Source: Eggerthellaceae bacterium UBA3686 (GTDB taxonomy: Bacteria; Actinomycetota; Coriobacteriia; Coriobacteriales; Eggerthellaceae). Taken from it: 64,000 bases of DNA. Both the position numbers and the translations under genes were made by a program. The first letter of the stretch is position 1. Each line of letters starts with the position of its first letter. The stretch lies in contig DFIX01000007.1 of assembly GCA_002371495.1 (NCBI GenBank), forward strand, positions 1 through 64,000, in the 5' to 3' direction. Positions 17,661-26,159 of this stretch are shown here, piece after piece. Below the pieces are notes generated by a model. The model saw only the letters and a list, made by a program, of their open reading frames with translations, did not search any database and was not told the DNA's origin.

Positions 17661-18245
17661 CTAGTCAGTTCGCGTGCGCACGTCCTTGATCGAGAGGTCG
17701 TATACGAGGTGCGCGAGCTGTGGTGCCGAGACGCCGGCGGGATTCGAGAGCCAGCGCGAAATCATGAACAGCGTGCCTGCCAGGGCATATTCCAGCAGCA
17801 AGTCTATCTCGGCTTCGGAAAGCCCTGCGTCCACATTGACGACGTACTCGCGCCAGAGCGGCTTGAGGTTGTCCTTGAGCCTACCGACAAACGAGGGGTC
17901 GCCGTTATCGCCAAGCAGAACCGATATGTGGGCCTTGTTCCGCTCGTAGAAAAGCACAACATCCTTGCAGGCAGCGACGCAGCTGAGCTTGCTCGAATCG
18001 CGCCTGAGCCGTTGCATGCAATCTTCAACGCAGCTGGTCATGCCCGCCAAAAGCGTTTGCTCGATACTCGCTAAAAGCGCATATATATCATCGAAGTGCA
18101 GATAGAACGTCCCCCGATTGTAGCCAGCGAGCTCGCACACCTGCCCAACGGTAATGCGTTCGATCGGCGTGCTCGAATAGAGCCGCCAAAAGGCCTCCTT
18201 CAAATCGGCCTTCGTTCGCTCGGTCCTGTCGGTGCGTTTCCTCAT
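17661..18245 (-). CDS. TetR/AcrR family transcriptional regulator
   Basis: 194 aa. The N-terminal helix-turn-helix (ITVGQVCELAGYNRGTFYLHFDDIYALL) is followed by a TetR_C-like region; ligand unknown. The start at 18245 is preferred because the longer frame (to 18284) runs into a perfect palindromic repeat, which is unlikely to be coding. It is convergent with the substrate-binding lipoprotein gene and divergent from ddh. Confidence 0.88.
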   Translation of the reverse strand: MRKRTDRTERTKADLKEAFWRLYSSTPIERITVGQVCELAGYNRGTFYLHFDDIYALLASIEQTLLAGMTSCVEDCMQRLRRDSSKLSCVAACKDVVLFYERNKAHISVLLGDNGDPSFVGRLKDNLKPLWREYVVNVDAGLSEAEIDLLLEYALAGTLFMISRWLSNPAGVSAPQLAHLVYDLSIKDVRTRTD

Positions 18246-18261
18246 GTGCCCAGCATAGCAC

Positions 18262-18346
18262 GCTGGACCAAAGGGGACATACACTTCCGGTTCGCGCGGT
18301 CAAAAGGACCGCGCGAACCGGAAGTGTATGTCCCCTTTGGTCCAGC
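18262..18346. repeat. Perfect 40-bp inverted repeat with 5-base loop
   Basis: Arms 18262-18301 and 18307-18346 are exact reverse complements (AAAGGGGACATACACTTCCG core) around AAAAG. It lies between the divergent TetR and ddh genes. It looks like a REP-type palindromic element and shares the GGGGAC style of the other palindromes in the window. Confidence 0.9.
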
Positions 18347-18438
18347 ACGGGATTGTTAACTTGTTCGTTATAAACCGCCCAGAACGACGCAGCTATAATT
18401 CTCGCCAGATATCAGCGTTCGCGAGCGAAAGGACAAGC

Positions 18439-19422
18439 ATGGGCGCAATACGTTTGGGAATCCTCGGGTATGGCAACCTCGGCAAAGGCGTCGAGCTGGC
18501 CGTTCGACAGAACGACGACATCGAGCTCGTGGCGGTGTACTCGCGCCGCAATCCTTCCAGCGTGAAAATCGCAACCGAAGGCGTGCCCGTTAAGTCGGCC
18601 GAGACCCTGGAATCGGGCGAAGAGCCCCTCGACGTGCTGGTTATTTGCGGCGGCAGCGCCACCGACCTGCCCAAGCAAACGCCGCATTACGCTGCGCTCT
18701 ACAACGTGGTCGACAGCTTCGACACGCACGCCCATATCCCCGAGCATTTCGCTGCAGTTGACGAAGCCGCCCAGGCCGCTGGCAACACGGCACTCATCTC
18801 GTGCGGCTGGGATCCGGGCTTATTCTCGCTCAACCGCCTGATGGGCAACTGCATCCTGCCGCAGGGCGCCGACTACACGTTCTGGGGCAAGGGCATTAGC
18901 CAAGGCCATTCCGACGCCGTGCGCCGCATCCCGGGCGTCGCCGACGCCAAGCAGTACACTATCCCGGTCGAAAGTGCGCTTGAAGAAGTGCGCGCGGGCA
19001 ACAACCCCGAGCTGACGACGCGCCAGAAGCACCTGCGCGAGTGCTTCGTCGTGCTCGAAGACGGCGCCGATGCCGCCGAAGTCGAGCGCCAGATCGTCAC
19101 CATGCCCAACTACTTCGACGAATACGACACCACGGTACACTTCATCTCGCAGGAAGAGCTCGACCGCGACCACTCCGCCATGCCACACGGCGGATTCGTG
19201 CTGCGTAGCGGCGAGTCGGCCGCCGGCTCGAAAATGATCATCGAGTACTCGCTGAAGCTCGACTCCAACCCCGAGTTCACGGCCTGCGTGCTCGTAGCCT
19301 ACGCACGTGCCGTCGCGCGCTTCGCCGCAGAAGGCAAATCCGGTGCGATTACCGTCTTCGACGTGCCGCCCGCGTACCTCTCGGCCCTCGACGGCGCCGA
19401 GCTGCGCGCCCACATGCTGTAG
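18439..19422 (+). CDS. ddh: meso-Diaminopimelate D-dehydrogenase
   Basis: 327 aa, the same size as the Corynebacterium enzyme. The N-terminal Rossmann motif is LGILGYGNLGKGVELAV. The family segments CGGSATDLPKQTPHYA, FDTHAHIPEHF and SCGWDPGLFSLNRL, then FWGKGISQGHSDAVRRIPGV, cover the cofactor and substrate sites. It catalyses NADPH-dependent reductive amination of tetrahydrodipicolinate to meso-DAP, a one-step route for lysine and peptidoglycan. The start at 18439 follows GAAAGGA. It appears to be transcribed alone. Confidence 0.95.
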   Translation: MGAIRLGILGYGNLGKGVELAVRQNDDIELVAVYSRRNPSSVKIATEGVPVKSAETLESGEEPLDVLVICGGSATDLPKQTPHYAALYNVVDSFDTHAHIPEHFAAVDEAAQAAGNTALISCGWDPGLFSLNRLMGNCILPQGADYTFWGKGISQGHSDAVRRIPGVADAKQYTIPVESALEEVRAGNNPELTTRQKHLRECFVVLEDGADAAEVERQIVTMPNYFDEYDTTVHFISQEELDRDHSAMPHGGFVLRSGESAAGSKMIIEYSLKLDSNPEFTACVLVAYARAVARFAAEGKSGAITVFDVPPAYLSALDGAELRAHML

Positions 19423-19452
19423 AGTCATCCAGCTAGCCAGCAGAAAGAAAGC

Positions 19453-19632
19453 CTAACCTTGCTCGCGCATCTCGCGAGCGGCTTTCGGGCATACGTTTAC
19501 GCACTTACCGCAACCGGTGCATTTTTCGGCGATTACCTTTTTTGGGTTGATGGGTCCTGCTGCACCAACGGGACAGGCCATGATGCAGTAGCAGCAACCG
19601 TTGCAATCGCCTACGACTACGGGGATCTTCAT
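19453..19632 (-). CDS. 2[4Fe-4S] ferredoxin
   Basis: 59-aa ferredoxin with two cluster motifs, CNGCCYCIMACP (residues about 10-21) and CTGCGKCVNVCP (about 39-50). It is the soluble clostridial type, a low-potential electron carrier. The start at 19632 follows GAGAGGA; the open frame to 19653 has no better site. It is separated from the upstream FMN protein gene by a terminator, so it has its own promoter. Confidence 0.92.
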   Translation of the reverse strand: MKIPVVVGDCNGCCYCIMACPVGAAGPINPKKVIAEKCTGCGKCVNVCPKAAREMREQG

Positions 19633-19653
19633 CGGAAGTTCCTCTCGATGCAA

Positions 19654-19685
19654 AACGGGCCGCTGGAAAACACCCGCGGCCCGTT
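19654..19685 (-). terminator. Terminator after PNPOx-like gene
   Basis: Perfect ten-base stem AACGGGCCGC / GCGGCCCGTT followed by TTTT on the minus strand, 21 bases past the stop at 19707. Confidence 0.75.
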
Positions 19686-19706
19686 ATCATGCTCAGCGCC
19701 GTTTGC

Positions 19707-20117
19707 TTACGCGATCTGCTCGCCGGCGGACGGACCAGGTGCGGAGCTGTAAACAGCCTCGACGTCGACGTACACGCCGCCCTTCGACTTTATCGGCATG
19801 CCCATCTTCTCGAACGCGGCATTGACCCAAGCAGCCTGCTCTTCGAACTCGGGGCCCTCGTTGACGTAGCGGGCGGTGCCGTACAGCTCGTACGCGCCCT
19901 CGTCGCCCCACCAGATGACCGAAACCTTCGGATTTTCCTGGATGTTGGCAAGCGTCTTCTTGAAGAACTGGTCCGAGAGGTAGACCGTCTCATCGCCGAT
20001 GACCTTCTTCATGGCCACGATGCAGCCATTGGGCTGTGCATCCGCACGTGCCGTGGCGAACACGACTGCGTCAACCTTTGCGAACAGCTCCTGCGCTTCC
20101 TGGGGGATCTTTGCCAT
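19707..20117 (-). CDS. Pyridoxamine 5'-phosphate oxidase-like FMN-binding protein
   Basis: 136-aa split-barrel flavin protein of the PNPOx-like family. Opening MAKIPQEAQELFAKVDAVVFATA is typical, followed by the barrel strands and the VSVIWWGDEGAYELYGTARYV segment that lines the flavin site. Probably a small reductase; true PLP synthesis is unlikely at this length. AAAGGAGG precedes the ATG. Confidence 0.85.
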   Translation of the reverse strand: MAKIPQEAQELFAKVDAVVFATARADAQPNGCIVAMKKVIGDETVYLSDQFFKKTLANIQENPKVSVIWWGDEGAYELYGTARYVNEGPEFEEQAAWVNAAFEKMGMPIKSKGGVYVDVEAVYSSAPGPSAGEQIA

Positions 20118-20228
20118 TGCCGGGCCTCCTTTTGCCCTTGGTGCGAATAACGTGCTTCCATTGTAGCCAGCTCCCGCGTCCGCGGCAATTGGATGAACAA
20201 AGGACGGAAACCTGTTCGTTGGCTTCTA

Positions 20229-20960
20229 TTACATCAGCCCGCCGAAGCCGCCGGTCAGCGAGAGCAAGGCAAACCAGAGGGGCGGCACGAAGAGCGCGGG
20301 CAGCAAGTTCATCGTCGATATCTCCTTGATCTGCAGAATCGAGAGGCCCGATGCGAAGATCAGAAATCCGCCCACGATCGATATCTCGCACATGAGGCCC
20401 CCGCTGAGCAAGGGAGAAAGGAAGCTGGCCAAGAGGAAGATCGACCCCTGCCAGCAAAAGAGGACGCCTGCGGCGATGGCGATGCCGTACCCGAACGTCG
20501 AGGCCAGCACCATCGAAGTAACCAGGTCGAGCATGGCGTTGGTGAACAGGAAGGTCTCGTCGCCATATAAGGCGCTGTTGATCGGCCCCAAAATCGAGAG
20601 CGTCCCCACGCAGAACAGCATGATGGCAGTCGACAAGCCCCGCCCCAGATTAGGCGCGGAATCCGCATCGTCTGAGGCGCCTTCGCCCTTCTTTCGCCGA
20701 TTAACCAAATTGTTGAAACGGCGATCCAAATCGAGCCCCGTGCCCAGCACGCCGCCGATGGCCAAGCTGGCGATGAACAGCACCGGGTACGTGCTGTTGG
20801 GCATGTTCTGCACGACCGCGTTGATGCCCAGCCCCGTGGCGGCAAGCCCCATGGCGGTGAACAGCACCTGCTGGTACTTGTCCTTCAGGCCATGGCGCAC
20901 GGTCCCGCCGACCGCGCTACCCACCAAGATGGTTATGGTATTAGCGATTGTGCCAATCAT
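20229..20960 (-). CDS. DUF554 family membrane protein
   Basis: 243-aa inner-membrane protein of the DUF554 (YdfK/YqgA) family with about seven helices. Family-specific stretches are IGTIANTITILVGSAVGGTVRHGL at the start and CVGTLSILGPINSALYGDETFLFTNAMLDL in the middle. Function is unknown; a transport role is assumed. A charged loop lies at about residues 80-105. Confidence 0.88.
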   Translation of the reverse strand: MIGTIANTITILVGSAVGGTVRHGLKDKYQQVLFTAMGLAATGLGINAVVQNMPNSTYPVLFIASLAIGGVLGTGLDLDRRFNNLVNRRKKGEGASDDADSAPNLGRGLSTAIMLFCVGTLSILGPINSALYGDETFLFTNAMLDLVTSMVLASTFGYGIAIAAGVLFCWQGSIFLLASFLSPLLSGGLMCEISIVGGFLIFASGLSILQIKEISTMNLLPALFVPPLWFALLSLTGGFGGLM

Positions 20961-21108
20961 GCCGCTTTCCCCTGCGCTTGCTCTTTTCGAATCGAAGCAT
21001 TAAGTCTACCCCAAAAAGAATGGATTGCAGGGCAGCGCAGGGCCGTTTCACCTCATCGCCTCGTATATACTGGATTCGGGGCTTTAACACTGAGAGAAGG
21101 GGCCAACG

Positions 21109-22263
21109 ATGCTCGACGTTTCCAAGATCAGCAAGCTCGGGTTCGGATGCATGCGTTTTACAGGCCGCGAAGACGACACTATCGACATCGACTACACGGC
21201 CCAAATGATAGACCGCTATCTGGCCGCAGGCGGCAACTACTTCGACACGGCATGGGCCTACCCCAACAGCGAAGCCGCGCTCGGCAAGGCGCTCGTCGCA
21301 CGCCATCCGCGCGACTCGTACTACATCGCCTCGAAATGCGTTGCATGGACCCATTGTCAAAGCGAGGACGACCTCGAAAAGCAGCTGCAGGAGACCCTCG
21401 CCAACCTCGGGGTCGAATACGTCGACATCTACCTCATGCATAACCTGGGAGGCAAGCGCACGGCGGCTTTCAAGAAGTTCAACGTTTGGGAATTCGTGAA
21501 AGGCGTAAAAGAGCGCGGGCTCGCCAAGCGCATCGGATTCTCGGCGCATTGCACGCCCGAGGAACTCGAGCAGTTCATCGCCGACTACCCCGAAGCCGAG
21601 CTCGTGCAGCTGCAGGTAAACTACCTCGATTGGGACAGCCCCTCGTTCCGCGAACGCGAATGTGTCGAAATCGCCCACAAACATGGTTTGCCCATCGTGG
21701 TCATGGAGCCGGTCAAGGGCGGGCTTCTGGCCGACCCCCCGCAAGCCGTGAAGGACGTCCTCGACGAAGGCATGCCCGACGACTCGTACGCTACGGCAGC
21801 GCTGCGCTTCGCAGCAAGCGCACCTGGCGTCATGACGACGCTCTCGGGCATGAGCACGATCGAACAGGTCGAAGACAACTGCCAAGCGTTCTTCCCGTTT
21901 AGGCCCCTAAACGATTCGGAACGCTACGCAATCGAACGGGCGCAGGATGCCATGACGAAAAGCGGCATCGTGCCCTGCACCGGCTGCGACTACTGCGCCA
22001 AGGTGTGCCCGCAGGGCATCGGCATCTCGGGAGCCATGACGGCGCTCAACTACTACATCAACTTCAACGATGCGAAAGCCGCCTGTTACCAGCTGGGCTT
22101 CGTCGTGCGCTTCAACGGCGGCAAGCAGATGCCCAGCGAATGCATCCAGTGCGGCGCCTGCGAGGCGGCCTGCCCGCAGAACATTCCCATCTTGGAATGC
22201 TTCGAGCGCATCCAAAACGAAATTGTCCCCTTCGGCGAGCGCATCGTGCTGATGAAGCCGTAA
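21109..22263 (+). CDS. Aldo/keto reductase with C-terminal 2[4Fe-4S] domain
   Basis: 384 aa. An aldo/keto reductase TIM barrel covers residues about 1-280: YFDTAWAYPNSE holds the catalytic Asp/Tyr, SKCV the Lys region, and YLMHNLGG the His. A ferredoxin-like tail follows with CTGCDYCAKVCPQG and CIQCGACEAACPQNI. This fusion family is common in anaerobes, where the clusters probably feed electrons; substrate unknown. AGAAGGGG precedes the ATG. A hairpin follows the gene. Confidence 0.93.
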   Translation: MLDVSKISKLGFGCMRFTGREDDTIDIDYTAQMIDRYLAAGGNYFDTAWAYPNSEAALGKALVARHPRDSYYIASKCVAWTHCQSEDDLEKQLQETLANLGVEYVDIYLMHNLGGKRTAAFKKFNVWEFVKGVKERGLAKRIGFSAHCTPEELEQFIADYPEAELVQLQVNYLDWDSPSFRERECVEIAHKHGLPIVVMEPVKGGLLADPPQAVKDVLDEGMPDDSYATAALRFAASAPGVMTTLSGMSTIEQVEDNCQAFFPFRPLNDSERYAIERAQDAMTKSGIVPCTGCDYCAKVCPQGIGISGAMTALNYYINFNDAKAACYQLGFVVRFNGGKQMPSECIQCGACEAACPQNIPILECFERIQNEIVPFGERIVLMKP

Positions 22264-22288
22264 ACAACCTTGAGCGTTTGTGCTCCAC

Positions 22289-22319
22289 GGCAAGCCGCAG
22301 GATACCCCTACGGCTTGCC
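22289..22319 (+). terminator. Hairpin after aldo/keto reductase gene
   Basis: Nine-base stem GGCAAGCCG / CGGCTTGCC starting 25 bases after the stop; a weak T-rich tail only. Confidence 0.5.
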
Positions 22320-22348
22320 ATTCTATGAATGAGACCAAAAGTTTTACC

Positions 22349-22377
22349 TTGTACTCGGCCAATTCCGCTCCTATACT
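22349..22377 (+). promoter_or_regulatory. Sigma-70-type promoter, leaderless start of amidohydrolase
   Basis: TTGTAC and TATACT separated by exactly 17 bases. The ATG of the amidohydrolase lies ten bases after the -10 box and has no ribosome site, so the mRNA should start at the AUG. Confidence 0.65.
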
Positions 22378-22387
22378 TACCTTTACC

Positions 22388-23257
22388 ATGTTCGGTGAAT
22401 GCCATGCACATATCGCGATGGACGGCGCCAACTACGCGCAAGCGATGGCACGTCATACCCAAGCGCCTGACGAAGCGCATATTCGTGCCTGTTTCGAAGC
22501 GTACTGCGGTGCCGGCGTTACTTTCGTGCGAGATGGCGGCGACAAGTACGGCGTATCGGCGTTGGCCGCGCGCATCGCGCCCGAATACGGCATCGATTAT
22601 CGCACGCCTATATTCGCCATCCACAAGCGCGGGCGTTACGGGTCGATTGTCGGGCGGGCCTTCGACGACCTTCGTGGTTACGCGCATCTGGTCAAAGAAG
22701 CCGCTGGCCAAGGTGCTGATTTCATAAAGATCATGACCACGGGCATCATGGACTTCACCGTTTTCGGGCGCATCACGCACGAGGACCTGGATGCCGAAGA
22801 GGTGCGCCAGATGGCCCGCATCGCCCACGATGCGGGCCTTGCCGTCATGTCGCATACGAACGGCAAGAGCGCCGTCCTTGCCGCCATCGAAGCCGGGGTC
22901 GACAGCATCGAACATGGCAATTACATCGACGATGAGTGCATCGCAACTCTCGCCGAATCGCAGACCTGCCTCGTTCCTACCGCCACCGTCGCGCGCAACC
23001 TCATAGGGCGCGAGCTTTTCGACGAGGCCGTGTTGCAGCGAATTTGGGAAGCCTCGCATCAGGTCATCGCAAAGGCCGTTGCCGCCGGCTGCCTGATTGC
23101 ACTCGGCAGCGACGCCGGTGCCGTCGGCGTGCCCCATGCCCAGGGAGCGCAAGACGAGTACGCCTGCTTCGAAGCGGCCGTCCCCGATGAGGCGGCTCGC
23201 AATGCCGCCCTCGAGCGCGGCGAAGCCTTCATTCGCGCCACGTTCGCCAAACGCTAG
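22388..23257 (+). CDS. Amidohydrolase (imidazolonepropionase-like)
   Basis: 289-aa metal-dependent hydrolase. The first metal motif H-x-H is at the very N-terminus (MFGECHAHIAMDG). A Lys is in the FIKIMTTG strand, later histidines are in MSHTNGKSAV and DSIEHGNYID, and the catalytic Asp is in ALGSDAGAVG. It resembles the imidazolonepropionase/prolidase-type amidohydrolases; substrate unknown. The start at 22388 is set by the promoter just upstream. The N-terminus is shorter than usual for the superfamily, lacking the small beta domain. The frame is open back to 22280. Confidence 0.82.
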   Translation: MFGECHAHIAMDGANYAQAMARHTQAPDEAHIRACFEAYCGAGVTFVRDGGDKYGVSALAARIAPEYGIDYRTPIFAIHKRGRYGSIVGRAFDDLRGYAHLVKEAAGQGADFIKIMTTGIMDFTVFGRITHEDLDAEEVRQMARIAHDAGLAVMSHTNGKSAVLAAIEAGVDSIEHGNYIDDECIATLAESQTCLVPTATVARNLIGRELFDEAVLQRIWEASHQVIAKAVAAGCLIALGSDAGAVGVPHAQGAQDEYACFEAAVPDEAARNAALERGEAFIRATFAKR

Positions 23258-23269
23258 CGCAATCAGGGC

Positions 23270-24793
23270 TTACAGGCCCCGGCACGCGAGCGACAACGCC
23301 AAATACAGGCGCTCTTCGGGACTGTCGAGGTCGATGCCGGTCAGCTCGTTAATGCGATCGAGCCGGTTGAGAAGCGTCGAACGCGCAACGAAGAGGGCCT
23401 TTGACGCGTCGGTGGCGTTGTATCTGCACCGCATGAACGTCTTCAGCGTGTCGAGCAGGCCGGCGCCATGTTCCGAATCGTAAGCGATCAGAGCCTCGAT
23501 AGCCGGATGGCACGCGCTCGCATACCGATTGTCGCAGCTAATGCGCGAGACCAACCATGGCAGGGCGTATTCCTCGAATCGGTAATACCAGTTTTGCGGA
23601 TGGGCTTCCTTGCCTTGCTCGAGAGCGATGCCGGCCTGATCGATTGCCTGAGCCGTCTTGCGCAGATCGGTGAACGTCTTGCTGACACCCACTTTTGTCA
23701 GGTTGTCGCGCGCCACGGGAAGCAGATCGTGCAAGAACTCCGTGCCCACCGAAAACGGGCCTTCCCCAATATCGGCAAGCATGAAGAGGTCCTCGCCCGA
23801 CGGGAAACAGTAAGCATTTGGCCAGACCAGCTCGAATCGGCGCGCCAAGTAATCGAGCGCCTCGGCTCCCTCATGGGTAAAGCTCCGCTCGATTTTCAGG
23901 ACAACATAGGGGCTTTGCGGTTCGTGCCCCGCTTCGGCAAGCGCGACCTCAAGCATCGCCCCACCCGCTTCGCCTCGAACCTGCACGTCGGCCAATGCCG
24001 CCTTGACGCGCTCGGGCACAGTGGGCGATTGGCCGAACGATCCCATGAGCGTATACATTGCCTCGACGTAAGCTCCCAGGTAGCGAAGCAAGTACATCAC
24101 GTACCTGGCGCTTATCGCCGTACCGTCATACCGCGCCGCGAGCGTGCCGACGAGCCGCCCATCCGAAAAAATGTTCTTCATAAGCAAATCCGTCGACCCC
24201 GGCACGGCAAACACTTGGCGGCTCGCCCGCATATGCCGATAACGCTGCGAGGACATAAACAAATCGATGATTTCGGACTCAAGCAGGTCAAACACGTCAT
24301 CTGCTGTAGAGGAACCCGCATGCTCGGCATTCCCGACCGCCTGCGCAACGGGACGAAATTGGCTGTCGACGAGCGAAAACGAACAGCCCATGGCAATCGC
24401 GCAAGCTTTCAGCAACGGCTGAAATCCGGCATAGGTGCTGACGTACGCCTGCAAACGGGCATCGAGCCGCTCGTTTCGCACGAACACGTCCTGCATAAAG
24501 TTGTACAAGCTCCGAAACTCGATGGGCTCCTGAACTTGCAGGTACGCCAGCCCCGCGTCATCCGCAAAACGGGCAGACGCCTCTCCCAGGCAGATATAAA
24601 GCGCTTGCGGCGATCCCGTTTGCGCAGAAGGGCGTTCGTGCTGGGGCAGAAGCACCACATGATTGCCCATTTCTGCTGTATCGTCGTAGAGGATGGGGTA
24701 ATCGTAGACGAGCCTGCGCGACAAATTGCCGCTTGAAACCGGACCGAATTCCTTGGTGAGCAAATACTCTACGGTGCCGCTGTCGACCTTCAC
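23270..24793 (-). CDS. PucR-type transcriptional regulator
   Basis: 507 aa, GTG start with GAGGAG before it. A degenerate N-terminal region (residues about 1-270) precedes a GGDEF-like middle domain and the C-terminal PucR helix-turn-helix (DTLKTFMRCRYNATDASKALFVARSTLLNRLDRINELTGIDL). Such proteins act as activators of catabolic genes. It is divergent from the MtvB-like methyltransferase gene at 25018, with three dyads in the 224-base gap, so this gene is its likely target. It is the first of three PucR proteins in 12 kb. Confidence 0.88.
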   Translation of the reverse strand: MKVDSGTVEYLLTKEFGPVSSGNLSRRLVYDYPILYDDTAEMGNHVVLLPQHERPSAQTGSPQALYICLGEASARFADDAGLAYLQVQEPIEFRSLYNFMQDVFVRNERLDARLQAYVSTYAGFQPLLKACAIAMGCSFSLVDSQFRPVAQAVGNAEHAGSSTADDVFDLLESEIIDLFMSSQRYRHMRASRQVFAVPGSTDLLMKNIFSDGRLVGTLAARYDGTAISARYVMYLLRYLGAYVEAMYTLMGSFGQSPTVPERVKAALADVQVRGEAGGAMLEVALAEAGHEPQSPYVVLKIERSFTHEGAEALDYLARRFELVWPNAYCFPSGEDLFMLADIGEGPFSVGTEFLHDLLPVARDNLTKVGVSKTFTDLRKTAQAIDQAGIALEQGKEAHPQNWYYRFEEYALPWLVSRISCDNRYASACHPAIEALIAYDSEHGAGLLDTLKTFMRCRYNATDASKALFVARSTLLNRLDRINELTGIDLDSPEERLYLALSLACRGL

Positions 24794-24823
24794 GGGCGCT
24801 CCTCAAACTCGGGCATGGCAACA

Positions 24824-24836
24824 CTACAATTTGTAG
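24824..24836. promoter_or_regulatory. Dyad CTACAA-T-TTGTAG
   Basis: Perfect 6-1-6 palindrome, 31 bases upstream of the PucR start (minus strand). Candidate regulator site. Confidence 0.35.
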
Positions 24837-24845
24837 CGTTGTATG

Positions 24846-24865
24846 CAGTATTCTAATTAATACTG
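24846..24865. promoter_or_regulatory. Dyad CAGTATT-N6-AATACTG
   Basis: Perfect seven-base arms in the gap between the divergent PucR and methyltransferase genes. Candidate operator. Confidence 0.4.
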
Positions 24866-24915
24866 TCTCTACTATTCTATGATTCCAGCAATTACCATTC
24901 AAATAACGGGGCATT

Positions 24916-24936
24916 GTTCAGCGCAATTTGCTGAAC
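24916..24936. promoter_or_regulatory. Dyad GTTCAGC-N7-GCTGAAC
   Basis: Perfect seven-base arms, 82 bases before the methyltransferase start at 25018. Candidate activator site for the neighbouring PucR protein. Confidence 0.45.
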
Positions 24937-25017
24937 GTTAATCAAGTTAAAACTGTATTGAAAACGGGCAAATCGTCTATGCCCCCTACTTACGTGCGCC
25001 CACGGATTGGAGGCACC

Positions 25018-26070
25018 ATGCTTACAGCCAAGGAAAACCTGCGCCAAACCATTATCGACGGCGGCAAACCCGACCGCTTCGTCAACAACTACGAGGGCAT
25101 CTACCTCATGATGCACCCCTGGATCATTCACTCCGGTGCGCTGCTGAACCCGGGCGACAAGGGCAAGGTCAACGCATGGGGCGTCACGATGGATTTCCCC
25201 GCGCACACTCCGGGTGCCTTCCCCGTGCATACGCCCGATAAGATCGTCATCAAAGACATCGAAGACTGGAAAGACTACGTCAAGGCCCCGCCGACCAAGT
25301 TCGCCGAAGCCGAATGGGAAGAATTCCAAAAGCAGTACGAAGAGGTCCAGAACAGCGGCAAGGCCTATGCGGCGCCGCTCTACGTCACCGGCCTGTTCGA
25401 GATGACGCATTACCTTTGCGCCATCGACGACGCGCTCGTGTACTACATCACCAATCCCGACGAGATGAACGACCTGCTTAAGTATCTGACCGAGTTCGAA
25501 CTGCAAATCGCCGAGGGAATCTGCGACCATCTGCATCCCGAGGCTCTCTTCCATCATGACGACTGGGGCACCGAGAAGAACTCGTTCCTGCGCCCCGAGA
25601 TGTTCGCCGATTACTTCGTCGAGCCCTACAAAGAGATTTACGGTTACTACCATGACCACGGCGTGGAATACATCTTCCACCACAACGACAGCTACTCGGC
25701 CAACCTCGTTCCCTACATGATCGAAATGGGCATCGATGTATGGCAGGGCAACATGGAGTCCAACGACACCAAGGCCATGCTCGAGAAGTACAAGGGTCAG
25801 ATTGCCTTCATGGGCAACATCGACAACAAAGACGTCGACTTCCCCGGCTGGACGCCCGAAGATTGCAAGCGCGTCGCCTTCGAGCACTTGGAGGGCTACG
25901 ACTTCCAAAGCTACATCCCCTGCATCACGCAGGGCGGTCCGGGTTCGACGTTCAGCGGCACGTACGTCGAGCTCTGCAAGTACATCGACCAGTACAACTG
26001 CGAGAAGTTCGGCTTCACGCAGCAAGAAATCGAAGACGCGCGCCTGCCGCTTCAGGTCATCTTCGGCTAA
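25018..26070 (+). CDS. UroD-fold (MtvB-type) methyltransferase
   Basis: 350-aa protein of the uroporphyrinogen decarboxylase superfamily (PF01208), subgroup of corrinoid-dependent demethylases such as vanillate O-demethylase MtvB. It has the segment DHLHPEALFHHDDWGTEKNSF (about residues 170-190) and YIFHHNDSYSANLVPYMIEMGID (about 220-240). In the latter, HHND replaces the His-x-Cys zinc motif of MtaA-type proteins. Start at 25018 after TTGGAGG. It should take a methyl group from an O- or N-methyl donor and pass it to a corrinoid protein; the donor is unknown. True UroD is excluded by the subgroup motifs and context. Confidence 0.85.
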   Translation: MLTAKENLRQTIIDGGKPDRFVNNYEGIYLMMHPWIIHSGALLNPGDKGKVNAWGVTMDFPAHTPGAFPVHTPDKIVIKDIEDWKDYVKAPPTKFAEAEWEEFQKQYEEVQNSGKAYAAPLYVTGLFEMTHYLCAIDDALVYYITNPDEMNDLLKYLTEFELQIAEGICDHLHPEALFHHDDWGTEKNSFLRPEMFADYFVEPYKEIYGYYHDHGVEYIFHHNDSYSANLVPYMIEMGIDVWQGNMESNDTKAMLEKYKGQIAFMGNIDNKDVDFPGWTPEDCKRVAFEHLEGYDFQSYIPCITQGGPGSTFSGTYVELCKYIDQYNCEKFGFTQQEIEDARLPLQVIFG

Positions 26071-26103
26071 ACCGCGTCCCCCAAAACTTGATGGCTATAT
26101 AAG

Positions 26104-26135
26104 AGCGGGTCGCTTACCCAGGTAAGCGACCCGCT
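26104..26135. terminator. Bidirectional terminator
   Basis: Perfect 13-bp stem AGCGGGTCGCTTA / TAAGCGACCCGCT between the convergent methyltransferase genes. Confidence 0.75.
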
Positions 26136-26159
26136 TCTGCAACAGCGCTGCCGTCTACA

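Noticed and set aside
18246..18284. N-terminal extension of the TetR protein at 17661
   Set aside because: Lies within the 40-bp perfect inverted repeat; the ATG at 18245 starts the normal TetR domain.
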